Shown piece after piece: positions 1 through 10,275 of a DNA stretch of 64,000 bases (within the stretch, counting starts at the first letter, position 1; the number at the start of each line of letters is the position of its first letter). The notes under the pieces were generated by a model that made no database searches, was not told where the DNA came from, and saw nothing but the letters and a program-made list of their open reading frames with translations. The position numbers and the translations under genes were made by a program. The stretch spans positions 159,189,718 through 159,253,717 of the forward strand of contig NC_079134.1 in assembly GCF_945859705.1 (NCBI RefSeq), given 5' to 3'. The DNA comes from Episyrphus balteatus. Taxonomy: Eukaryota; Arthropoda; Insecta; Diptera; Syrphidae.

Positions 1-859
1 CCACAATAAAACATCACTCCAATACCAACCGAACTTGAAAACCCGAGACGAGACCTGCCAGTAGATTCACAAAACAAAAACATTTTTAAAAATCATAACA
101 TTCTCATTCATTTTTGAATTCTCTATCATATCGTATCGCAAGTAAAATGTATAGTGAAAATGTTACGTATACGCCACAGTGACCCCGTATTTTTAATTGC
201 TCTTTTTTTACTGTAGAACCTGGAAGAAATTGTAGTTTCTTTCTCGAAAAGCTATTTAATAACAAAAAATACTTTAATTCATAACCGCCAGTCAAATTAA
301 AATTATTCTTCTCGACTTGTAGGCTAAAAAGTATTAAATAACCACAAGGCCACTTATTGTCAATTAAAATTTCCCAAGGAAATCTTAAAAACTTAATTAC
401 TTTCTATCCCCTTGTTTACTACAGAAAAAAAAAAAAAAAAAACCCAATGACTTTATCTATCTTGGTTCAATTCGTCTATTTATCTTCAAAACTCATTTCT
501 ATAAGAATTTTCTTAAATGAAAAACCGATTGGCTTTTATTGGTATATCGATTGCTATTGCCTTGAAGCAATACAACAATAACCCCTTATTATGAATCGGT
601 CTTTATCAATGGTTAACCCCTCAGGAAATACCAATTTTGTATTTATTTTTTTATTATTACTAACTTCTTCTTCTTTCTTTCTCTTTTCATTTCCCTCAAG
701 ATTCATAAAAAGTTTTTCTTTTTAATGAGTCACACACAAATTGGAAAATGCTGTTGAATGTTTTTGACTTCATTTCATTCCATTTTAAAAATTCCACTCC
801 AATGATTGAGCTTATTTTTCCATTTGAGTTGATTTTAAACCCCAAACAATATTATCGAA
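1..859. other. AT-rich non-coding DNA
   Basis: No supported gene. It holds the solo terminal motif at 162-187 and a poly(A) tract near 424-442. Short frames here lack coding character. Confidence 0.6.
162..187 (+). repeat. Solo copy of a GTTACGTATACGCCACAGTG terminal motif
   Basis: This 20-base motif, followed by ACC, recurs around 12.73 kb, 12.88 kb (inverted), 49.79 kb (inverted, diverged) and 56.78 kb. At 12.7-12.9 kb it forms the two ends of a short inverted repeat. Here no inverted partner was found nearby, so it looks like one end of a decayed element. Confidence 0.5.
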
Positions 860-1104
860 ATGACGGTTCGACGGAGGTTGAAATTCCGCCCTATTAGTTC
901 CGATGTGGATGTTAAAATGGCAAATCAATATGAAAAGAGGCTTCCGGTAAGGAATGGAACAAGGATAGAGAATATATAATATTCAATTGGATGTTATCAT
1001 CTGCACCTCATCTTTTGCAGGCCCGTCGTTGTCACCCATCTTGCTTGCAACCAATTCGCCTAGACCCAAAGCACACAATATTTCATCCAAATGAATATCT
1101 ATAA
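860..1104 (+). CDS. Candidate two-exon small protein gene (56 aa), function unknown
   Basis: Not a recognised family. Exon 1 (860-946) runs from an ATG with purines at -3 to -1 (gaaATG) through 29 codons to a CCG|GTAAGG donor. A 74-nt intron (947-1020) ends in a pyrimidine-rich tcttttgcag acceptor. Exon 2 (1021-1104) continues in phase for 27 codons to a TAA. The product starts MTVRRRLKFRP, so its N-terminus is strongly basic. It has a Cys-x4-Cys pair in the second exon (CHPSC context) and ends in NEYL. No signal peptide or membrane segment is visible. Both exons are less AT-rich than their surroundings, and the intron has the size and signals usual for flies. It was found by eye in a 64-kb window, so chance is not excluded. 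No clear poly(A) signal follows closely. Confidence 0.37.
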
Positions 1105-2235
1105 AGGTCAAGCTGCTTCCCTGTGTGTTGTGCATTTTTATGAAGATATACCTGCCGGGTATTTGTGTTGTTGTTGTAGAGCCTCTGACAAGTCAAGAGA
1201 TGCTTATTGAAATTGCTTAGCTGCTGGAAGCATCATCATCATCATTCTCATTCTCAACCTCCCATCAGCATCGTCATACAGCTGCTTCTCTCTCGTCCCA
1301 GAAGGATCTCGTACAAGGATGACAACTACACGATGATGATGATGCTGCTAGCTGCTGGAATGGGTTAGGTTAAGGAAGGTTCTTTAAAGTGAGATTAAAT
1401 GAATGCTTTGTTTGGGTGCTTTTTTCCAGCCTTTCGTTTTTTTTTTTTTTTTCAGTTTCAGCAGCTCTTCTCCTTTGTGTGATGCTTAAATGTTAAATCC
1501 CGGTGGCGGAAGGGTGTTTTATTATTATTAAGGGTTAATATAATGAGGCTCATGCACGAGATCCTAGCAAAAACATTTTTCTTTGTCTTCTTGTGGTTTT
1601 ATAGAGAAAATATAAAAAAATATAAAAACGAACAAGAAAAGAACAAAGAATTGAAAAAAAAAACATGTTGTTTGTTCTTATGTCGTCGATGTTTGGGGAG
1701 GGTTTGGTTTTGGGGTTCGTTTGAGAGGCATATCAGAGAGAAAGAAGATGTCTGATTTTATGTTCAGATTAAAGAATAGGGTGTGAACATGACTCACATC
1801 AGGAATATATCCAATTTAATGAAGTAAAAAAGTGTCCTTTTTTTCTTTCACTCATGGTTAAGTAATAGTTTTTTTTTTTTTTTGAATAAGAAAAAGTGAG
1901 GGTATATAGTAATTAGGCTGACGTAAGCAAGTCATTGAAGTGCGTCTTATCTAAGAAGGTGGTAGGAAATGGTACTAAGATTTATTTTTTTATTTTCTGT
2001 TGATTTATCTCTATCGAAAAGGGTATGCGAAAGAATGAAACTATTTTTAGAAAGAAGCCAATGTCAGTGCATTTTTCACCGGAAAATAGGATGGCTCTTT
2101 ATTGATTGGCGATCTTAATGACAAGGACAATCATTTCTCAGAATTTCGAAGGGTGCTAGACGTTTTTTTTTTTTTTTTTTTTGAAAAGCTTAATTTCGGA
2201 CTTTATGGAGGAAGCTTTCCAACTTTAAAATTTTA
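1105..2235. other. Non-coding region with a GC-richer, trinucleotide-rich patch
   Basis: Between about 1190 and 1370 there are CATCATCATCAT and GATGATGATGCTGCTAGC runs in a less AT-rich context. This could be part of an intron or a regulatory patch. After 1400 it is AT-rich with T-tracts. No gene is supported. Confidence 0.5.
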
Positions 2236-3754
2236 ATAGGTTTTTTTTTTCAATAGATAGATGAGACTAATTTAAGAATAACTGCATTTAAGAAAAAATT
2301 CTAAAAAATTTTGAAACTAAGCTATAACGTTTTGTTTGAACGTTGAACACGTGTTGGGGCTAAAATGAAGATTTTGGGTAGGGAATATTTTTTTTGACAA
2401 TTCTAAAGGTGCCAGGCGTCTGATACAGATTTTTTTCCAACACTCTGCGTTTCGAAATATGAATTTTTGAAAAACACCTTGTTTTTTAGGGGTATTTTTG
2501 GGTAGTTTTTGATTTTTAGCTTTTTTTTGGAGCGTTCAAAAAATCTCAAACTTATAGGACATGTAGGTTTTTGCCTTATGCATTCATTGGAATTGGAATC
2601 GTTTAGTGAGTTTTGACTGAATAACGGAAGAACCAAGTTTTTAAAAAAACACGTTTTTTTTACCATTTTTAACCGATTTTCATGGTTTTTATTTTAGATA
2701 CAGGAATAAGGTATACGGAATAATGATAGACCATGACCACGCCTAAATGTGTGCGAAGTTTCAATCATTTTCGTAAACACAATTTTGAGATAACGGTAAA
2801 AAAAAATTTTAAAATTCAACAGGTTATAACTTTTGACCAACAGCAGATAGAAATTTTATTAAACTTTTATGAGCATCCTGATACAATTACCTTTTATTTG
2901 GTATATCACACATAACGGTAGACTAACTACAAGCTACACAATGTTAAATCAAGAAACTTGCGAAAAACCTCAAAACACCAGTGGAGATCTGTTGCCCCCG
3001 AACAGCCACCAGTGTGGGAAGTACCTTAATCTCAGTCTGGAAATTCGACATGGTTGACTTTAAAAAATTCTAAATTCTCTTGTAGGCATCTTTGAAATGA
3101 GATTGATACGTCATATGAAAGGTGAAATAATAAGTTTTCACATTGTATAAAATTTTGTATAAGTTGTCAAACAAAAAAATTGATTCCATAGCGTGAGAAC
3201 ATAAAAATAAATGTTTTTTTTTTTTGCTTTTTTAATGAAATTTGATCGAGTTCAAAAAATTCTAGCTCTTTTTGTAGATGTCTCATAGACCTGATCGATA
3301 TATATATTTTGAGCCAAGACAATAAGCTTTCCGATGGTATACATTTTTTTATAGGTTGTTAGGGAAAAAATGAAATTAATGACGTGAGAAGATAAAAATT
3401 CATGTTTTTTTTTTTTTGCTTTTTTTGATAAAAATGATTGTTTTCAATAAATTATTTTTATACTTTTTGCGCATTGTAAAAATTTTAAAATGGTTTTATT
3501 CTTAAGAAGAAATACTTGGCTTTTAAATTGCATAATTTTAAGCTTTAATATAATATAATAATAAATAATATAATGACAAAAATAAAAAGGTATTTTTTTT
3601 AGCTTTTTCTTGTAAATTATGATTGTTTGAAATAAGTACCTAAACGCTTCAATTCACTCATTTTAAACAAAAGCACACAACCTGTTTTCTGACGACGTTA
3701 TCACGTAAAATCATCGTCCGTAAACCGGCTTTACAGACAACCTCTTTTTTTTAT
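2236..3754 (-). repeat. Repeat family 1, copy A (reverse orientation)
   Basis: Its end (about 3660-3754) is the reverse complement of 8504-8590 and 27248-27340, including GTAAAGCCGGTTTACGG. Its start (TAGATAGATGAG...) matches the reverse of 9480-9580. The central part (about 2733-3240, with a CATGGTTGACTTTAAAAAAT block) is missing from copy B but present in copy C. Non-coding; short frames inside are spurious. Together with copy B it forms the arms of a 7.3-kb composite inverted structure. Confidence 0.85.
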
Positions 3755-3910
3755 ATTTCTTCGTCTAAGACGTATGCCTATAATACAAGCCTTGAACAAC
3801 GTTATCTTTGAAACTCTTATTATAATTAAAAAAAAAAAATACCACTTTATTTCTGAAATAAAAATTATTTCTGTTTCAATTTCATTAACAATCGAATTAT
3901 ACACTCATCC

Positions 3911-6071
3911 AAAGGAGATGGGGCGTTTTTGGGCCATGAGCGTACATTAATGAGACTAGTCTCGAATTGAAGCTGGAGCTTAGTATATTCAATATATGAA
4001 GTTTTTTTTTAAATCGAAAGTCAGGGTCCTGAGATATAAGGCTCCAAAGTTCGTTCTGATAACCATTTTCTGTCCCTTTTATATGCAAATATCATTAGAA
4101 CTATAAGAGCTATATGTAAGTTTTTGATGTCAAATGAAAGGTTTTTTTTGTGCCTTTTCAACAATATATAACACATATTACACATAAAAAAGAAACGGCG
4201 AAAAAATAAAGAAAAAGTAAAATATTTATGAAAAAGAGAGTAATCCTGAACAAGTTTAAGGTTGACCTGAAAAAAACGACAAAAACTAAGGATGAGGCTT
4301 TGTTCCTGAAAGCCTCTGCAATAATAATCCGCTTTTACCAAAATCGGATTAGATATTTTTTCGAGATATCCCCGTAAAAGGGTTTTTTTTTTTGTGAAAA
4401 ATTCATACCAAAGCAAGGCACGAGTACGATAACTTAGGCGCCGAGAATTGACAACGGCTATTTCTAGAGGTGTTCAAAACAAATATTTTTTCTTACGGGA
4501 GGGGGGGGGGGGTCAATGTCCCTCCCTTTAGGCGGGAGGGGCAATTTTCAAAAGAAATACTTGAAATCATAAAAAAATTATTAAAAAACAACGGCAACAC
4601 TTACAGTTATCAATTATACTTTTTTCAAAAGCTAGAGTTATACACTTGATTTTAATTTTTAAATCAAGATATTTCAATCAATCGTTTTTGAAATAATCGA
4701 TTTCAAAATCAACATTTGGGAAAAATAAGATTAAAAAAATACATTGGATACTATTTTTGTCAAGTTTTTCAATGAGAAATTGATTGATGAGTAAATTGTC
4801 TCAATAATTTCCTAATCAAACACTGAAAACCATATCTTCTTATGCTTTCTAGTTTTTGAGAAAATTGTAAAATAAGAAAACTTTTTTCAAATCCTTCAGT
4901 GGATTAAGTTTTTGGGGACTATTCTCTGCACCATCAGGGCTCGCCTGTGGTGAGCGTACAATGGGAATCTAGTTTTTTTTTTTAAGAAGAACAAAGCTCT
5001 TTACTGACTCTATGTATGAATATCGATCTTTTCTGATTTTTGATAATGGTAAACAGCCAAGAAAATAAAAATCTGATTAAGAAATTAGTTTTTCTATTTT
5101 TCATTTTTCTCAAAAACTAGAAGCAAGGCATAAGAAGATATGGTTTTCAGTGTTTGATTAGGAAATTATTGAGACAATTTACTCATCAATCAATTTCTCA
5201 TTGAAAAACTTGACAAAAATAGTATCCAATGTATTTTTTTAATCTTATTTTTCCCAAATGTTGATTTTGAAATCGATTATTTCAAAAACGATTGATTGAA
5301 ATATCTTGATTTAAAAATTAAAATCAAGTGTATAACTCTAGCTTTTGAAAAAAGTATAATTGATAACTGTAAGTGTTGCCGTTGTTTTTTAATAATTTTT
5401 TTATGATTTCAAGTATTTCTTTTGAAAATTGCCCCTCCCGCCTAAAGGGAGGGACATTGACCCCCCCCCCCCTCCCGTAAGAAAAAATATTTGTTTTGAA
5501 CACCTCTAGAAATAGCCGTTGTCAATTCTCGGCGCCTAAGTTATCGTACTCGTGCCTTGCTTTGGTATGAATTTTTCACAAAAAAAAAACCCTTTTACGG
5601 GGATATCTCGAAAAAATATCTAATCCGATTTTGGTAAAAGCGGATTATTATTGCAGAGGCTTTCAGGAACAAAGCCTCATCCTTAGTTTTTGTCGTTTTT
5701 TCAGGTCAACCTTAAACTTGTTCAGGATTACTCTCTTTTTCATAAATATTTTACTTTTTCTTTATTTTTTCGCCGTTTCTTTTTTATGTGTAACATGTGT
5801 TATATATTGTTGAAAAGGCACAAAAAAAACCTTTCATTTGACATCAAAAACTTACATATAGCTCTTATAGTTCTAATGATATTTGCATATAAAAGGGACA
5901 GAAAATGGTTATCAGAACGAACTTTGGAGCCTTATATCTCAGGACCCTGACTTTCGATTTAAAAAAAAACTTCATATATTGAATATACTAAGCTCCAGCT
6001 TCAATTCGAGACTAGTCTCATTAATGTACGCTCATGGCCCAAGTCCCATATAATTTTGCCCCATCTCCTTT
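3911..6071. mobile_element. Long foldback element, arms about 0.96 kb, loop about 0.24 kb
   Basis: Left arm 3911-4864 and right arm 5105-6071 are almost perfect reverse complements, including a run of 12 G (4501-4512) mirrored as 12 C (5461-5472). The differences are a few indels: an extra short TTGC-type insertion near 5122 in the right arm, and divergence just inside the outer AAAGGAGATGGGGC termini. No target-site duplication is obvious. The 86-131-codon frames it contains are mirror images of each other and look spurious. A diverged relative of one arm lies at 41640-42015. Confidence 0.92.
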
Positions 6072-7429
6072 AATTCAATGAGGCAATGAACATAATATTG
6101 CTCAAAATTGCTCAAAAGTCTTTATGTAACACATATTTATTTTTCTTATTATAAAAACATTAAAAACTTTGAGGTAGGTAAAAAAGTCTTAAATCTCCAA
6201 GTAAAAATAACTCTGAGCATTTTCATGCTCCAATTCGTTCCACAAACAAAAACTTGAGGCTGTGTATTTTGTTTCCATTAAACATTAAAATTGTTTTACC
6301 AGTAAGAAAGAACCAACAGAATTAAAATAAGAACTAAAACAAAAAAAATGTAGGTATCCTCGGAAACACGTCGATAAAAGTGTGAACGATGATGTACAGC
6401 TATCTATTTGTATTCAGAGCTTGTGTCTGTTTCTCTGAGGTAGGTAGTAGGTAGCAGTCCTGTCGCGTAAAATAGCTGCATCCAGTTGGTGATGATAAGA
6501 TATTTTCCGCTCTAAAGCACACAAACACGAGACGAGGGAAAAACTTGTAGTTATCCTTTTTCTATCATCATTTCATCATTCCACTTTTTCTATGCTTCTA
6601 ACTTCGATATAACAGTACTGTGTCGCTTAGCAAGTCGTTCATTTCAGTCATCGTCATTGTTGTCATTTTAACGGTACATAGTCTCAAGCTTGTGTCCTGT
6701 GGCAGGCAGGAGCAGGACATAGACATGGTTTTTCTTTCTATAGCTTTTCTGCAAATGTGTATTCATCAGAAAAGAAAAAGAAGAAAGATGCAAAAAACAC
6801 ACACCGTATTGAACTTATAAATAGCATACGAGATTAAAATTAATGAAAATGTGTAGAAAACGTTAGTAACCGAGATTTAACTAACGCCGCCGTTGCCTCT
6901 TTGTTTCTATCCCGGTGCTCGAGTTTGCAGAACACAGACTTTGCCACACCTCTTCCTTGTTCGTTCTCTATTCGAGAGGGTGTAGTATAGTTCAAAGTTG
7001 ATGGAGGTTTAAAGAGTGGAAAGTGTTGGACAGTTGGTGGAGGAAATTACGGTCAACTTTGAGGTTGTTGCTTTCAAGTTTTATATAGAATGTGAGTTGG
7101 AAAGTTGGTAACCCCCTCCTTACTTTACCACCTACATTTACAATCTTTTCATTTTATATAGACCATATTGTGCTCTTGAAAATTTAATGCAATTAATTTT
7201 TATTCAACGAAGAAATTGCTATCTAATGACATTTCTAGTTCATTTTAAGAAAACCTTAAACTGTCAGAATAGGTATTTAGACGTGTCAAAGATAAAAATA
7301 AAATTAAATTAACACCATGCACAATTTGAGGAAAAAAATCTCATTTCCAACAAAAATATAGCCTATGTTTATACCCGGATTGAAACTGATTTTTGTACAA
7401 AATTGTATTGAAATCAGATAGGTAGATAA
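6072..7429. other. Unique non-coding DNA between two foldbacks
   Basis: About 6340-7100 is less AT-rich than its surroundings, without repeats or a persuasive reading frame. It could be ancestral, possibly regulatory, sequence. Nothing further is supported. Confidence 0.5.
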
Positions 7430-8300
7430 CACAGCCACACAAAAATAAAAAAATTTCTGAACTGGGTGTGCGACTATGTTAATCGTATGTATTTTGGGTC
7501 GCTAAAACCGAATCCGAAGTCGATTTTTCAACATCATGTCAGGTTTTTGAGATAACCTCAAAAAATGTAACAGCCAAATATTTTTTGGTTGATCCGAGGG
7601 TGCTAATATATTAATAATATGTTTTTCGGGTCGCTTGAACCAAATTTGATGTCTATTTTGCCCTATCACGTCAGGTTTTTGAGATAACCTCAGAAAAGAT
7701 GTTTGAGTCAGGTTGTCTGTGAACTCTTTTTTAATTTTATCTATAGAAAAAATGACGTGATCCAGTGAAACGGACTTCGGATTCAGTTTCAGTGACCAAA
7801 AAACCATATTATAAACATAGTCGCATTTCCAGGTTAGAACTTTGTTTTTTCGGCTTGACTAAAAAATACCCTGTGACAGCCAAAAAAATATAAAATGCTG
7901 ACCTGGGGATGCGACTATGTTTATGATATGTTTTTTTTTTTTTTTGGTGGCTGAAACTGAATCTGAATCTGAAGTCCGTTTTTATTTGATCAGGTCAGGT
8001 TTTTTAAATAAACTCGAAAAGAGGTCACAAACAACCTGCCTCAAACATCTTTTCTGAGGTTATCTCAAAAACCTGACGTGATAGGGCAAAATAGACTTCA
8101 AATCTGGTTTCAACGACCAGAAAAACACATTCAGATCAAAAAATAAACTGTGTGGCTAAGCCATTTTTTGAGGTTATCTCGAAAACCTGACGTGATGGGG
8201 CAAAATCAACTTCCGATTTGGTTTTAGCTACCCAAAAAATATATGACTAACATAATTTCACACCCAGATCAGAACTTTTTTTTATTTTTATGTGGCTGTG
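7430..8300. mobile_element. 871-bp foldback element with CACAGCCACA ends
   Basis: CACAGCCACA at 7430-7439 is inverted at 8291-8300. The arms stay complementary for about 260 bp. Inside, a module resembling GAATCCGAAGTC followed by TCAGGTTTTTGAGATAACCTC recurs several times in both orientations (near 7510, 7640, 7690, 8060, 8170). No transposase frame. The module resembles that in the CACTGG elements at 24.1 and 54.5 kb. Confidence 0.85.
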
Positions 8301-8503
8301 TATGTAATGTACAGGCTTTAAAAAAAATAGAAAAATAAGTTTTCATATTGATAAAAGACATCATTCAAATCTTTGAATTTGTTAAATTTTGAGACGTTAT
8401 AGCCAGCGTGCTGAACGAAATCCAAAATTTCAGACGACATTATTTGCAAGGCATTTTTGACGTTTTTTTGCATTTTCTAACCTTATAAAATGCAGAAAAA
8501 TAG

Positions 8504-9590
8504 AGGTTGTCTGTAAAGCCGGTTTACGGACGATGATTTTACGTGATAACGTCGTCAGAAAACAGGTTGTGTGCTTTTGTTTAAAATGAGTCAACTGAAG
8601 CGTTAACTTTTTTCAAACAATCATAATTTACAAGAAAAAGCTAAAAAAAAAAAATACCTTTTTTATTTTCTCATTATATTAATTTTTTTTAATTTAAAAG
8701 CTTACAAAAAAAATTATGCAATTTAAAAGCCAAGTATTTCTTCTTAAGAATAAAACCATTTTTAAATTTTTACAATGCCCAAAAAGTATAAAAATAATTT
8801 ATTGAAAACAATCATTTTCATCAAAAAAAGCAAAGAAAACATGAATTTTTATCTTCTCACGTCATTAATTCCATTTTTTTCAATAACAACCTATAAAAAT
8901 TTTATACCATCTGAAAGCTTATTGTCTTAGCTCATATATATATCGATCAGGTCTATGAGACATCTACAAAAAATGCTAGAATTTTTTGAACTCGATCAAA
9001 TCTCATTAAAAAATATAGTCGTAGTCATGGTCTATCATTACTCCGTATACTTTATTCCTGTATCTATTAAAGAAAAAAAGATAAAAATAAAAAACGATGA
9101 AAATCGGTTAAAAACGGTCAAAAAAACGTGTTTTTTAAAAACTTGTTTCTTTCGTTATTCAGTCAAAACTCACTAAACGATTCCCAGTTTTTGCACATGA
9201 ATGCATAAGGCCAAAACCTATAAGTCCTATATGTCCTATAAGTTTGAAATTTTTTGAACGCTCAAAAAAAAAAGCTAAAAATCAAAAATTACCCAAAAAT
9301 ACCCCTCAAAAATAAGGTGTTTTCCAAAAATTCATATTTCTAAACGCAGAGTGTTGGAAAAAAATCCGTATCAGACGCCTAATTTTTTTTCCCTCATCTT
9401 TCACCTCCCACCTTTAGAATTGTCAAAAAAAAATTTCCCTACCCAAAATAATCATTTTGTCATAGCCCCAACACGTGAACAACGTTCAAATAAAACGTTA
9501 TAGCTTAGTTTCAATATTTTTAGATTTTTTTCTTAAATGCAGTTATTATTAAATTAATCTCATCTATCTATAGCAAAAAAATCAACTCTC
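8504..9590 (+). repeat. Repeat family 1, copy B
   Basis: It begins GAGGTTGTCTGTAAAGCCGG, identical to copy C at 27248 for roughly 90 bp, and is the inverse of copy A. Compared with A it lacks about 500 bp of internal sequence (a jump near 9008-9015). It ends near CTCATCTATCTATAG. Non-coding. Confidence 0.85.
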
Positions 9591-9819
9591 TATAACTTCG
9601 CGTTTAGGCCAAATTTTATCTTTCCGTTTTACCCCTGTTTACCCTATTAAATGAAGGAATTTTTAAAAATCTTTCAAATGCATTCATCTTTAGGTTATTA
9701 TCTTTCAAAATTATTGTATCTCAAATAGTTTATTTTTAATTTTGAAAGTGCGAGAGTGTTAACGTTAGAAAATGGAGTCACTTTTTTGTGGTGGCTGCCA
9801 TGGTTCAAAAAGTTTTTTT

Positions 9820-10275
9820 TTTACAACTGTTATGTTTAAAAAAACGGAGGCTAATAGAATATTTCTGACTTTAGATTCGAATTCAGCAACCTTAAAAGTA
9901 TATTTTGGTTCTGGTGGCAAAAATTCTGTAACCAGTGACTTAAGCTTTAGATTAAGAGTATGTTTGTCTTTGGCTTATTAACTAAAACTTAAAATATCTC
10001 GAGCAATAAATGAGATATCGGGTAGGTTAAAAAAGTTTTTGAATTAAGAACATGTGTTCTTATAATCACGATTACAAGTTTGTTTATAATGAATTGCCTC
10101 ACATAAAAACATAACCCCGAAATCAGTCAAAATGTCGGTTCTTTTTTATTTATAACGGTAATATTCCAAAAACGGAGGTAAAATCAAAGTATTATGACTT
10201 AAGATTCGAGTTCAGCACATAAAAAACCTCTAGAAAAGTATATCTTGGTTCTTTTGGCAAAAAAAGTTCAATTTT
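9820..10275 (+). repeat. Partial copy of the CACTGG foldback family (right half)
   Basis: It matches the right half of 54492-55442: acggaggctaatagaat, a gattcgaattcagca block, ttggttctggtggcaaaaa, then CTCGAGCAATAAATGAGATATC and the atttataacggtaatattc / ttggttcttttggcaaaa blocks. It is diverged and lacks a recognisable terminal CCAGTG. It shows that the nested arrangement at 54.5 kb existed before this copy arose. Confidence 0.7.

Noticed and set aside
4021..4416. 131-codon minus-strand frame and its plus-strand mirror at 5690-5950
   Set aside because: Both lie in the mirrored arms of the foldback and translate the same palindromic DNA. The product is low-complexity Phe/Lys-rich with no family resemblance.
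7502..7807. 101-codon frame with an internal SFLRLSQKPD repeat
   Set aside because: The repeat reflects the DNA modules of the foldback at 7430-8300.
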